Below, piece by piece: positions 7,803 through 13,532 of a stretch of 17,855 bases of DNA. Position 1 is the stretch's first letter; each line of letters starts with the position of its first letter. Position numbers and translations under genes: made by a program. The notes beneath the pieces were generated by a model that saw only the letters and a list, made by a program, of their open reading frames with translations, did not search any database and was not told where the DNA came from. This DNA comes from an uncultured Bacteroidales bacterium. Its GTDB lineage: Bacteria; Bacteroidota; Bacteroidia; Bacteroidales; UBA932. Location of the stretch: contig CAMGTS010000005.1 in NCBI GenBank assembly GCA_946062035.1, forward strand, positions 1-17,855, given 5' to 3'.

Positions 7803-8405
7803 GTGATAATAGAGATTAAAGATTGTCTTGTCAGTTCGGAAATTCTTACCGAGTGTTTTTGTTGTGACTTTGCGAAGTGCAAAGGTTGCTGTTGCATTAT
7901 CGGTGACAGCGGAGCGCCTTTGTCGGAAGAGGAGGCGCGACTCTTGGAGGAGGAGTTTCCAAGGTATAAGGGGCATATTCCGGCTGAGGGGCTAAAAGCT
8001 ATTGAGAATCAGGGGTTTTCTATTATCGATAGTGACGGTGATAGAGTAACGCCATTAGTGAGCGATAAGGGCGAATGCGCGTATTCATATACTGACAAAG
8101 ACGGATTTACATTCTGCGCCGTAGAGAAAGAATGGTGTGCGGATAATTCACTGAAGATTAGGAAACCAATATCTTGCTGGCTCTATCCGATTCGCATCAG
8201 CAAGCTTTCCAATGGTCTGACGGCTTTAAATTTAAGCAGAGAACATTTGTGTAAGGGAGCTTTTGAAAAGGGCAAAAAAGAGGGGATACCCGTATATAGA
8301 TTTTTACGGGAACCCCTTGTCTTTCTTTTCGGAGAAGAGTTTTATTCCATGCTCTGTGAAGCGGCGGATTCACTCTCTTCGATGAGTTTGAGCGCACGGG
8401 AATAA
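7803..8405 (+). CDS. DUF3109 family Cys-rich protein
   Basis: The 200-residue product matches the DUF3109 family common in Bacteroidota and is rich in Cys: C18, C20, C21, C26, C29, C30, C31, C92, C105, C112, C125 and C150. The CDFAKCKGCCCIIGDSGAPLS segment (21-41), the C92/C105/C112 set and KPISCWLYPIRI (121-132) resemble the YkgJ-type zinc- or iron-sulfur-binding Cys cluster, so metal binding is likely; no reaction is known to me. The start is GTG at 7803: the frame is open back to a stop at 7752 but offers no ATG. It is 48 bp after the M16-family gene with no clear promoter between, suggesting cotranscription. Its last 64 bp overlap the 3' end of the opposing DUF2007-like gene, and it also carries that gene's terminator. 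Confidence 0.82.
   Translation: MIIEIKDCLVSSEILTECFCCDFAKCKGCCCIIGDSGAPLSEEEARLLEEEFPRYKGHIPAEGLKAIENQGFSIIDSDGDRVTPLVSDKGECAYSYTDKDGFTFCAVEKEWCADNSLKIRKPISCWLYPIRISKLSNGLTALNLSREHLCKGAFEKGKKEGIPVYRFLREPLVFLFGEEFYSMLCEAADSLSSMSLSARE
8274..8316 (-). terminator. Intrinsic terminator of the DUF2007-like operon, inside the DUF3109 gene
   Basis: Read on the minus strand: GGGG (8316-8313), CCCGTA (8310-8305), a 10-nt loop, TACGGG (8294-8289), CCCC (8285-8282), then TC and six T (8279-8274). The two stem blocks (6 and 4 bp) are separated by a small internal loop. It lies 26 nt past the DUF2007-like stop codon, the usual place for an intrinsic terminator. On the plus strand the following sequence is only moderately T-rich. 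Confidence 0.75.
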
Positions 8406-8566
8406 TCTTCGTCGTTTACAGCCAAATCTATGTACCCCAACTTGTTGTAAATACCGGCAAACGCCTGGTCCTGATGTAGGACGGCTGCCGCGATCCCTTC
8501 GTTTTCGAGCATTCCTTTAGCGAGGTTTGCCGCAAAAGCGTTAGCGTAATGTTTTACTACTTTCAT
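8342..8566 (-). CDS. DUF2007-like small protein
   Basis: The product is 74 residues: MKVVKHYANAFAANLAKGMLENEGIAAAV, then a GIYNKLGYIDLAV strand region and an EDYSRALKLIEE helix. This is the ferredoxin-like, GlnB-related fold annotated as DUF2007 (putative signal-transducing protein): EANLIRGMLENEGIxA-type helix, then VxVxxEDxxxAxxL. No catalytic residue is apparent and the role is unknown. It lies 27 bp after the membrane protein gene and probably shares its promoter. The last 64 bp overlap the 3' end of the DUF3109 gene on the other strand. The tail ESESAASQSME looks unstructured and may simply be the price of that overlap. Confidence 0.75.
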   Translation of the reverse strand: MKVVKHYANAFAANLAKGMLENEGIAAAVLHQDQAFAGIYNKLGYIDLAVNDEDYSRALKLIEESESAASQSME

Positions 8567-8593
8567 ACTCTCTGAAAGATATACGTTACAGTC

Positions 8594-9067
8594 CTAATCC
8601 TCGTCTCTGTCTTTATTTCTTGTCTGCTCCCACTCGATATTGTGGACAAAGCGCACTACATCTTTTCTCTGCCCTTCGATTGTGATGAACCCTTCTGCAA
8701 TATCGATAGTTATAGTGTCTTCGTACAGTCTCATGAATCGGATAAACCCGTTTCTGTGATGGAGCAGAATCCTGTTAGGGCTTTCCTGATAGATTTCGAA
8801 ATGAAGAGTGTCAAAAATACCTCTTAGTACGGCGGGATTGCTCATAAATTTTTCGCTGACCGCAACTTCTCTTTTCCAATATCCGAAAAGGGGATAGATA
8901 GCCGCTACAGCGACAAAAAAGATAACAATCTGTTTCCACTTGAACAGATCCCATGGTTGTATTCCCGGTTCATGAGCTGAGGTGTAGAACATCACCGCCA
9001 CAATGATAGAGAACAAAACGGAGATAAAAATCAGGTATTTTATAGACCTTATCAAATGTTTAATCAT
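8594..9067 (-). CDS. Two-helix inner-membrane protein of unknown function
   Basis: The product is 157 residues when started at the ATG at 9067 (MIKHLIRSIKYLIFIS). The open frame extends to 9169, but the extra codons run across a strong promoter (9105-9136), so the longer start is rejected. Two transmembrane helices are clear, about residues 9-29 and 46-62, followed by a soluble domain of about 90 residues with alternating strands (NRILLHHRNGFIRFMRLYEDTITIDIAEGFITIEGQRKDVVRFVHNIEW) and a charged tail RNKDRDED. I recall similar small membrane proteins in Bacteroidales but no function for them. It is first in a two-gene operon with the DUF2007-like gene. Confidence 0.75.
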   Translation of the reverse strand: MIKHLIRSIKYLIFISVLFSIIVAVMFYTSAHEPGIQPWDLFKWKQIVIFFVAVAAIYPLFGYWKREVAVSEKFMSNPAVLRGIFDTLHFEIYQESPNRILLHHRNGFIRFMRLYEDTITIDIAEGFITIEGQRKDVVRFVHNIEWEQTRNKDRDED

Positions 9068-9104
9068 AATTCTGTGTGTTTTTGGCAAGCACTTTGCTGC
9101 TCCG

Positions 9105-9136
9105 CAAAGGTATGAAAAGTTGGGCGTTAGCTCAAA
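9105..9136 (-). promoter_or_regulatory. Bacteroidota-type promoter of the membrane protein/DUF2007 operon
   Basis: On the minus strand TTTG (9136-9133), a 20-bp spacer and TACCTTTG (9112-9105) form an exact consensus -33/-7 pair, the best in the window. The start would be near 9098, with a leader of about 31 nt to the ATG at 9067. Confidence 0.75.
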
Positions 9137-9158
9137 CACAATAAAATTTATAAATTTG
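9126..9158 (+). promoter_or_regulatory. Bacteroidota-type promoter of the coiled-coil protein/hemW operon
   Basis: GTTAG (9126-9130, weak -33), a 20-bp spacer and TAAATTTG (9151-9158, exact -7). The start would be near 9165, about 12 nt before the ATG at 9177. The upstream part overlaps the divergent promoter by about 11 bp. Confidence 0.6.
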
Positions 9159-9176
9159 TTCCAAAGCAATTTGATT

Positions 9177-10046
9177 ATGGAGAAAAATTTTAAAACAATT
9201 ATCGGCGTGCTTGCGGCACTCGTTGTCGTTCTTATCGGTATTCTTATATATGTATTGAGCCAAAAGACAGAACTGAAAGAAAATGTTCAGGTTTTGACGG
9301 TTGATAAGCAGTCTCTTACAGAGCAGCTTACGCAGTTGCAAAGCGATTATGCGACCCTTTCGTCAACAAATGATACTATCAATAACGAGCTTGAAGTAGA
9401 GAGGGAAAAGGTGGCTTCTCTTATCGAGAAACTTAAAAAGACCCAGGCGAATGATCAGGCAAAACTCAGAAAATATGAGAAAGAGCTTGGTACGCTGAGA
9501 TCTATAATGAGAGGCTACATTAAGCAGATAGATTCTCTCAACCAGTTGAATATCAGTCTTAAACAGGAAGCTACAGAGGCCAGGCAGCAAGCTGCGGCTT
9601 CCGATAACAAATATAAGGAGCTGAAAACCACAACCGATGAATTGAGCAAACAGGTTGACAAGGGTTCTGTCGTCAGAGGAAGGGGACTCTCTGTCATCGC
9701 CCTCAACAGCCGCGGCAAAGAGACAAACCGCTCTTCAAGAGTCACCCAACTTAGAAGCTGTCTCTCATTGGTTGAGAACTCAATAGCCCAGACCGGCCTG
9801 ATGACAGTTTACATCAGAGTCAAAGGTCCGGATGAGATTCTTATGACAGATGGTTCACAGAACACCTTCACTGTCGACGGTGAGCCGCTTATCTACTCCG
9901 CATCTCGTGAGGTGGACTATCAGGGAGAAGAGATAGAGGTTTGTATCTATTTCAATCCTGGTGTAGAACTTGCGGCTGGCGCATACACGGTTGAGGCATA
10001 TACCTCAAAGGGTAAAATAGGTACCGCGCAGTTGTACTTGAAGTAA
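9177..10046 (+). CDS. Membrane-anchored coiled-coil protein with C-terminal beta domain
   Basis: The product is 289 residues when started at the ATG at 9177 (MEKNFKTIIGVLAAL). The frame is open to 9003 but that extension crosses both promoters and is rejected. An N-terminal signal anchor spans about residues 8-28 (IGVLAALVVVLIGILIYVLS) with few positive charges. A long coiled coil follows, about 30-165, in heptads rich in Gln, Lys, Glu and Leu (LTEQLTQLQSDYATLSSTND, NELEVEREKVASLIEKLKK). The last 120 residues look like a beta-sandwich-type domain (GRGLSVIALNSRGKETN, LMTVYIRVKGPDEILMTDG, GVELAAGAYTVEAYTSKGKIG). This suggests a single-pass protein with the coiled coil outside the cytoplasm; topology and role are inference. 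hemW follows after 20 bp. I know no named family. Confidence 0.78.
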   Translation: MEKNFKTIIGVLAALVVVLIGILIYVLSQKTELKENVQVLTVDKQSLTEQLTQLQSDYATLSSTNDTINNELEVEREKVASLIEKLKKTQANDQAKLRKYEKELGTLRSIMRGYIKQIDSLNQLNISLKQEATEARQQAAASDNKYKELKTTTDELSKQVDKGSVVRGRGLSVIALNSRGKETNRSSRVTQLRSCLSLVENSIAQTGLMTVYIRVKGPDEILMTDGSQNTFTVDGEPLIYSASREVDYQGEEIEVCIYFNPGVELAAGAYTVEAYTSKGKIGTAQLYLK

Positions 10047-10066
10047 CAGAGGTTCTGGCGGCAACG

Positions 10067-11317
10067 ATGTCCGGCATTTATCTGCACATCCCGTTTTGTA
10101 ATAGCAAGTGTATTTATTGCGGTTTCTATTCCGTTGTAGGTCAGAAATATAAAGAGGCGTTTATCCCTGCGTTGAAGAGAGAGATCTTCGGGCGCAGGGA
10201 TTTCTTTACCCGAAATTTGTCTGAGGGGAATTTCTCTTCACACGATGAAAAACTCCATACTCTGTATATCGGTGGCGGAACCCCTTCCGTTTTGGACATT
10301 TCGTTGTTGAAAGAGGCGGTGGGTTGCATAAAAGATACCTTCAGCTTTCCACTTGAAGCGTTCTCTTCTGCGGTTTCTCCTGATATATTCGAGTTTACGG
10401 TCGAGGTAAATCCTGATGATGTAACTCCTGAATATGCACATGAACTGATGAACCTTGGGGTGAACAGGGTTAGTATGGGGGTGCAATCGTTTGAGGACAA
10501 GCATCTTTCTTGGATGAGACGGAGGCACACATCCGAACAGGCTGTAGAGGCTTTTAGGATCTTAAGGGATGCGGGCTTTAATAATATCAGCCTGGATCTT
10601 ATTTTCGGGTATGCCTCTCTTACAGATGATGAGTGGATGCATAATCTTGAAAAGACGGTATCCTTATCTCCAGAACATATATCAGCTTATCAGATGATGC
10701 TCGATGAGGGGACTCCGCTTGAACGTTTGGAGGAGAAGCGGAGCTATATGCCCCCAGAAGAGGAAATATGCGCTGCACAATATGCTATGCTACAGAGCGT
10801 TTTGAAAGATGCGGGATATATTCAGTATGAGGTCTCGAATTTTGCAGCGAAAAAAGTAATGGATGGCAAAGAGACCTTGCTTTACTCCCGTCACAACAGC
10901 AATTATTGGAACAGGACTCCTTATCTTGGTTTAGGTCCTGGGGCGCATTCTTTTGACGGAAAAAACCGGGAGTGGAATCTTCCAGATGTGGCAGAATATT
11001 GCAGCTCTGATATATGTGATTTTAGAGAAGGGGAAATACTTTCTGAAACTGACGAATTCAACGAAACCGTCATGCTCGGTCTGAGAAGGACTGAGGGGGT
11101 CGAATTCAGCGGACTTAATCCTAATCTTCTTAACAAAATCTCAGATGTAATAAATCGTCTTGTAGAAGATGGCTCACTTGAGATGGTATATGAGGAATCG
11201 GATGACGATGTACAAGTTGCGTCGGCTGTGGCAAAGGGTATAAAAATACCGCCCGAAAAACTGTTCGTTTCGGACGGTATAATCCGTGAATTATTTATTT
11301 TAAACTTCATCATATAA
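10067..11317 (+). CDS. hemW: Radical SAM heme chaperone HemW
   Basis: The 416-residue protein has the radical SAM cluster motif CNSKCIYC (C11, C15, C18) followed by G-F, the CxxxCxxCxF pattern that separates HemW from HemN (CxxxCxxCxC). Also seen: YIGGGTPS (67-74), FTVEVNPDD (110-118), GVNRVSMGVQSFEDKHL (131-147), SLDLIFGY (175-182), YEVSNFA (254-260), RHNSNYWNRTPYLGLGPGAHSF (275-296) and a C-terminal winged-helix-like part ending SDGIIRELFILN. HemW binds heme and is thought to deliver it to respiratory enzymes; it is not the coproporphyrinogen oxidase it is often annotated as. It is longer than the usual 375-390 residues, partly from inserted sequence at about 46-64 and 93-108. It shares an operon with the coiled-coil gene and converges on sdhC, a heme protein gene. 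Confidence 0.92.
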   Translation: MSGIYLHIPFCNSKCIYCGFYSVVGQKYKEAFIPALKREIFGRRDFFTRNLSEGNFSSHDEKLHTLYIGGGTPSVLDISLLKEAVGCIKDTFSFPLEAFSSAVSPDIFEFTVEVNPDDVTPEYAHELMNLGVNRVSMGVQSFEDKHLSWMRRRHTSEQAVEAFRILRDAGFNNISLDLIFGYASLTDDEWMHNLEKTVSLSPEHISAYQMMLDEGTPLERLEEKRSYMPPEEEICAAQYAMLQSVLKDAGYIQYEVSNFAAKKVMDGKETLLYSRHNSNYWNRTPYLGLGPGAHSFDGKNREWNLPDVAEYCSSDICDFREGEILSETDEFNETVMLGLRRTEGVEFSGLNPNLLNKISDVINRLVEDGSLEMVYEESDDDVQVASAVAKGIKIPPEKLFVSDGIIRELFILNFII

Positions 11318-11329
11318 ACGCTGCGTCTC

Positions 11330-11361
11330 GGCAAAAAAAATGTCTGTGCGCTTTTTCTGCC
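11330..11361. terminator. Possible bidirectional terminator between hemW and sdhC
   Basis: GGCAAAAAAA (11330-11339) pairs with TTTTTCTGCC (11352-11361) across a 12-nt loop, with one A-C mismatch on the plus strand that becomes a G-U pair on the minus strand. The tract fills the 72-bp gap between convergent genes (11318-11389) and presents A/T runs in both directions, but the stem is A/T-rich and not a strong classic terminator. Confidence 0.3.
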
Positions 11362-11389
11362 CTCGACTTGCTGTTTATTTAATATCTGA

Positions 11390-12055
11390 TTAGCAGCAAA
11401 TTCCTTTTGCTACAAGAAGACCTTTGGTAGCTACTGCTATGAATACGATAACCAAAAGTGTCGAGTAGATGATTCCGATCCATCTCAGGCGGCATATCCA
11501 TTTGTCATTGCTGAATCCGATAGTGTGGAATGCGCTCCAGAATCCGTGGTTGAGGTGGAACCAGAGGCATACGAACCATACAATGTAGAGAACATAGAAC
11601 AGAACGTTGCCGAAAGTAGCCTCCATTCTTAAAGAACCCATTTCAGCACCTGTTCCGATGAAATCCTGAAGCTGCATCTTCGCCCAGAAGTTTACAAGGT
11701 GAAGACCTAAACCGATGAGTACGAGAGCTCCGAGAACAAGCATATTCTTAGATGCCCAACCGTCCGATTTTGTTGAGTTCGCTACAGCATATCTCTCTCT
11801 TCCGCGGGCTTTGTAATCTTCCCAACTGATGATGAACGCATAGATGATGTGGAAGATAAAACCAAGTGCAAGAATCGGTACCATAACGGTAACAACAGGG
11901 AGAGCCATGAATTCGCAAACAGCGTCAAATGCCTCTGCGCTAATTAGATATGCTCCGTTCAAAACACAATGCAAAGTGATGAACAGAATAAGGAAAAGGC
12001 CGGTGATACTCATAATCACCTTCTTTCCGATGGATGTCTTGAATATATTTGCCAT
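11390..12055 (-). CDS. sdhC: Succinate dehydrogenase/fumarate reductase cytochrome b subunit
   Basis: The product is 221 residues when started at the ATG at 12055 (MANIFKTSIGKKVIMSITG), the usual Bacteroidota start; six further upstream codons are possible but unlikely. It is the diheme b-type membrane anchor (FrdC/SdhC of the b558 group) that passes electrons between menaquinone and the SdhA/B subunits. About five transmembrane helices are visible (13-34, 55-77, 103-125, 147-168, 190-211). Candidate heme ligands are H29, H69 (FHIIYAFIISWEDYKARGR), H119 (GLGLHLVNFW) and H167 or H170 (WFHLNHGFWSAF). In most Bacteroidota the order is sdhC-sdhA-sdhB; here the gene downstream is the convergent hemW, so the partner genes are elsewhere. 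The C-terminus ends GICC. Confidence 0.93.
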   Translation of the reverse strand: MANIFKTSIGKKVIMSITGLFLILFITLHCVLNGAYLISAEAFDAVCEFMALPVVTVMVPILALGFIFHIIYAFIISWEDYKARGRERYAVANSTKSDGWASKNMLVLGALVLIGLGLHLVNFWAKMQLQDFIGTGAEMGSLRMEATFGNVLFYVLYIVWFVCLWFHLNHGFWSAFHTIGFSNDKWICRLRWIGIIYSTLLVIVFIAVATKGLLVAKGICC

Positions 12056-12110
12056 AATTGCGTGATTTTCCAATTACAAAGTTCAAAAATAGCCATTTTT
12101 TCGTGCCTCG

Positions 12111-12141
12111 CAAAGATATATTCTATGTTGCAATTATCATA
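12111..12141 (-). promoter_or_regulatory. Bacteroidota-type promoter of sdhC
   Basis: On the minus strand TATG (12141-12138), a 19-bp spacer and TATCTTTG (12118-12111); the -7 box is exact and the -33 box has one mismatch. The start would be near 12104, with a leader of about 49 nt. Confidence 0.6.
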
Positions 12142-12158
12142 ATTAATGGCTACTTTCG
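12127..12158 (+). promoter_or_regulatory. Candidate promoter of pyrH-frr-thioesterase
   Basis: GTTG (12127-12130), a 20-bp spacer and TACTTTCG (12151-12158), one mismatch from TAnnTTTG in the -7 box. The start would be near 12165, about 16 nt before the ATG at 12181. It interleaves with the sdhC promoter. Confidence 0.45.
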
Positions 12159-12180
12159 TTCGATTAAAGAGTTTATTATT

Positions 12181-12891
12181 ATGAAATTCAAGAGAATATT
12201 GCTGAAACTCAGCGGTGAGTCTATGGGAGGCTCAGACGGAGTGGGGCTTGACGCAAATGTTTTGAGAGCGTATGCGGAGGAGATCGCCAAGGCGGTTAAA
12301 AGCGGAATCCAGATAGGAATAGTTGTAGGAGGCGGAAATATTTTCAGAGGCGTGGCGGGTGCGAAAGCGGGTTTTGACCGTGTTAAAGGTGACCAGATGG
12401 GAATGCTTGCGACGGTAATCAACGGATTGGGACTTGCTATGTTTATCAGGGATAAATGGGTAAACGCAGAGGTGTTTACGGCACTTCCTATGGAGCCTTT
12501 CGCAAGATATTATGCAAAAGAACGTGTGATGGAGGTTCTTGAGAGCGGTGGTGTGGCTATCTTCACAGGAGGTACCGGGAATCCCTACTTCACAACCGAT
12601 TCGGCTGCATCATTGCGTGCCTGTGAGATAGAGGCTGACGCGCTCTTAAAAGGCACGAGGGTTGACGGAATCTATGATTCTGACCCTGAGAAGAATCCTA
12701 ACGCCAAGAAATACACATCACTCACATTCTCAAAAGCTATGGCTGAGAATCTGAAGATTATGGACCAGACCGCTTTCGCAATGTGCAGAGAGAACAACAT
12801 CCCGATAGTCGTATTCGATGTAAATACTCCTGGCAACTTGTCCAAACTGCTTGAGGGCGAGGAGATTGGCACTATCGTTAAAGAAGATTAA
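12181..12891 (+). CDS. pyrH: UMP kinase
   Basis: The 236-residue protein phosphorylates UMP to UDP in the cytoplasm, feeding RNA, DNA and sugar-nucleotide synthesis. It has the amino acid kinase fold motifs of bacterial PyrH: FKRILLKLSGES (3-14), VVGGGNIFRG (48-57), DQMGMLATVINGLGL (71-85), ALPMEPFARYY (101-111), FTGGTGNPYFTTDSAA (128-143), EADALLKGTRVDGIYDSDP (151-169) and MDQTAFAMCRENNIPIVVFD (194-213). Length is as expected for the family. The start at 12181 begins the conserved protein; the frame is open to 12058 but the extension crosses the promoter region. frr follows after 22 bp, the widespread pyrH-frr arrangement. Confidence 0.97.
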   Translation: MKFKRILLKLSGESMGGSDGVGLDANVLRAYAEEIAKAVKSGIQIGIVVGGGNIFRGVAGAKAGFDRVKGDQMGMLATVINGLGLAMFIRDKWVNAEVFTALPMEPFARYYAKERVMEVLESGGVAIFTGGTGNPYFTTDSAASLRACEIEADALLKGTRVDGIYDSDPEKNPNAKKYTSLTFSKAMAENLKIMDQTAFAMCRENNIPIVVFDVNTPGNLSKLLEGEEIGTIVKED

Positions 12892-12913
12892 AAAGAAAAT
12901 AAACAGAAACTAT

Positions 12914-13480
12914 ATGGATATAACAGATTCAAAGAACAGCATCGCCGAAGGAAAAGAGATGATGGAACTTGCCATCTCGTTCTTGGAGAGCGAACTTAAG
13001 AATTTCAGAGCGGGCAAAGCTAACCCTGCAATCCTTAATAATGTTATGGTTGACTACTATGGGACTCCGACAGCGATTCCAAAAGTAGCTTCTGTTACTG
13101 TACCGGATCCGAAGAGCATGATCGTCCAGCCTTGGGAGAAAAAGATGGTCGCTCCTATTACAAAGGCGATTCTTGACGCAAACCTTGGATTTACTCCGGT
13201 AAATATGGGAGAAAATGTGAGAATCAATATTCCGCCGTTGACAGAGGAGCGCCGTAAGGAGCTTTGCAAGCAGGCGAGAGGTGCGGGAGAGACTGCGAAG
13301 ATGAGTGTCCGCAACGCACGCAGAGATGTGATTGAGGCGCACAAGAAGTTTAAAAAAGACGGCTTGGGTGAGGATGTCTGCAAAGATGCGGAGAATGAGA
13401 TTCAGAAGTTCACGGATACTTTCTCAAAGAAGATAGATGAGATGGTAGCTGCGAAGGAAAAGGAGATAATGACAGTCTAA
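12914..13480 (+). CDS. frr: Ribosome recycling factor
   Basis: The 188-residue protein, with EF-G, splits the post-termination ribosome. The sequence has the family landmarks FLESELKNFRAGKANPAILNNVMVDYYGTPTAIPKVASVTVPDPKSM, the IQPWEKKMV-type stretch (IVQPWEKKMVAPITKAI), NMGENVRINIPPLTEERRKELCKQARG and the three-helix C-terminal arm with RNARRDVIEAHKKFKKDGLGEDVCKDAENEIQKFTD. The start is the ATG at 12914; a frame open to 12851 overlaps the end of pyrH and is rejected. It is second in the pyrH operon. Confidence 0.97.
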   Translation: MDITDSKNSIAEGKEMMELAISFLESELKNFRAGKANPAILNNVMVDYYGTPTAIPKVASVTVPDPKSMIVQPWEKKMVAPITKAILDANLGFTPVNMGENVRINIPPLTEERRKELCKQARGAGETAKMSVRNARRDVIEAHKKFKKDGLGEDVCKDAENEIQKFTDTFSKKIDEMVAAKEKEIMTV

Positions 13481-13496
13481 TCTCCTTAAAGAGATT
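13460..13496 (+). repeat. Overlapping inverted repeats at the frr stop codon
   Basis: ATCTCCTT (13480-13487) can pair either with AAGGAGAT upstream (13460-13467, 8 bp, 12-nt loop) or, through AATCTC (13479-13484), with GAGATT downstream (13491-13496, 6 bp, 6-nt loop). There is no T-run after the second stem, so a real terminator is doubtful. The 52-bp gap to the next gene contains no clear promoter. Confidence 0.3.
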
Positions 13497-13532
13497 TATA
13501 CAAACCGCAATTCGAAGGTAAACGATAGTTAA

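Noticed and set aside
9068..9169. 34-codon N-terminal extension of the two-helix membrane protein
   Set aside because: It crosses the exact-consensus minus-strand promoter, so these codons would lie upstream of the transcript.
9003..9176. 58-codon N-terminal extension of the coiled-coil protein
   Set aside because: It spans both divergent promoters; the product from 9177 has a clean signal anchor and the start sits 12 nt past the predicted transcription start.
11368..11399. TTGCTG/CAGCAA inverted repeat at the sdhC stop codon
   Set aside because: Six-base arms with a 20-nt loop and no T-run are not distinguishable from chance.
12058..12180. 41-codon N-terminal extension of PyrH
   Set aside because: PyrH homologues start at MKFKRILLKLSGES, and the extension overlaps the divergent promoter region.
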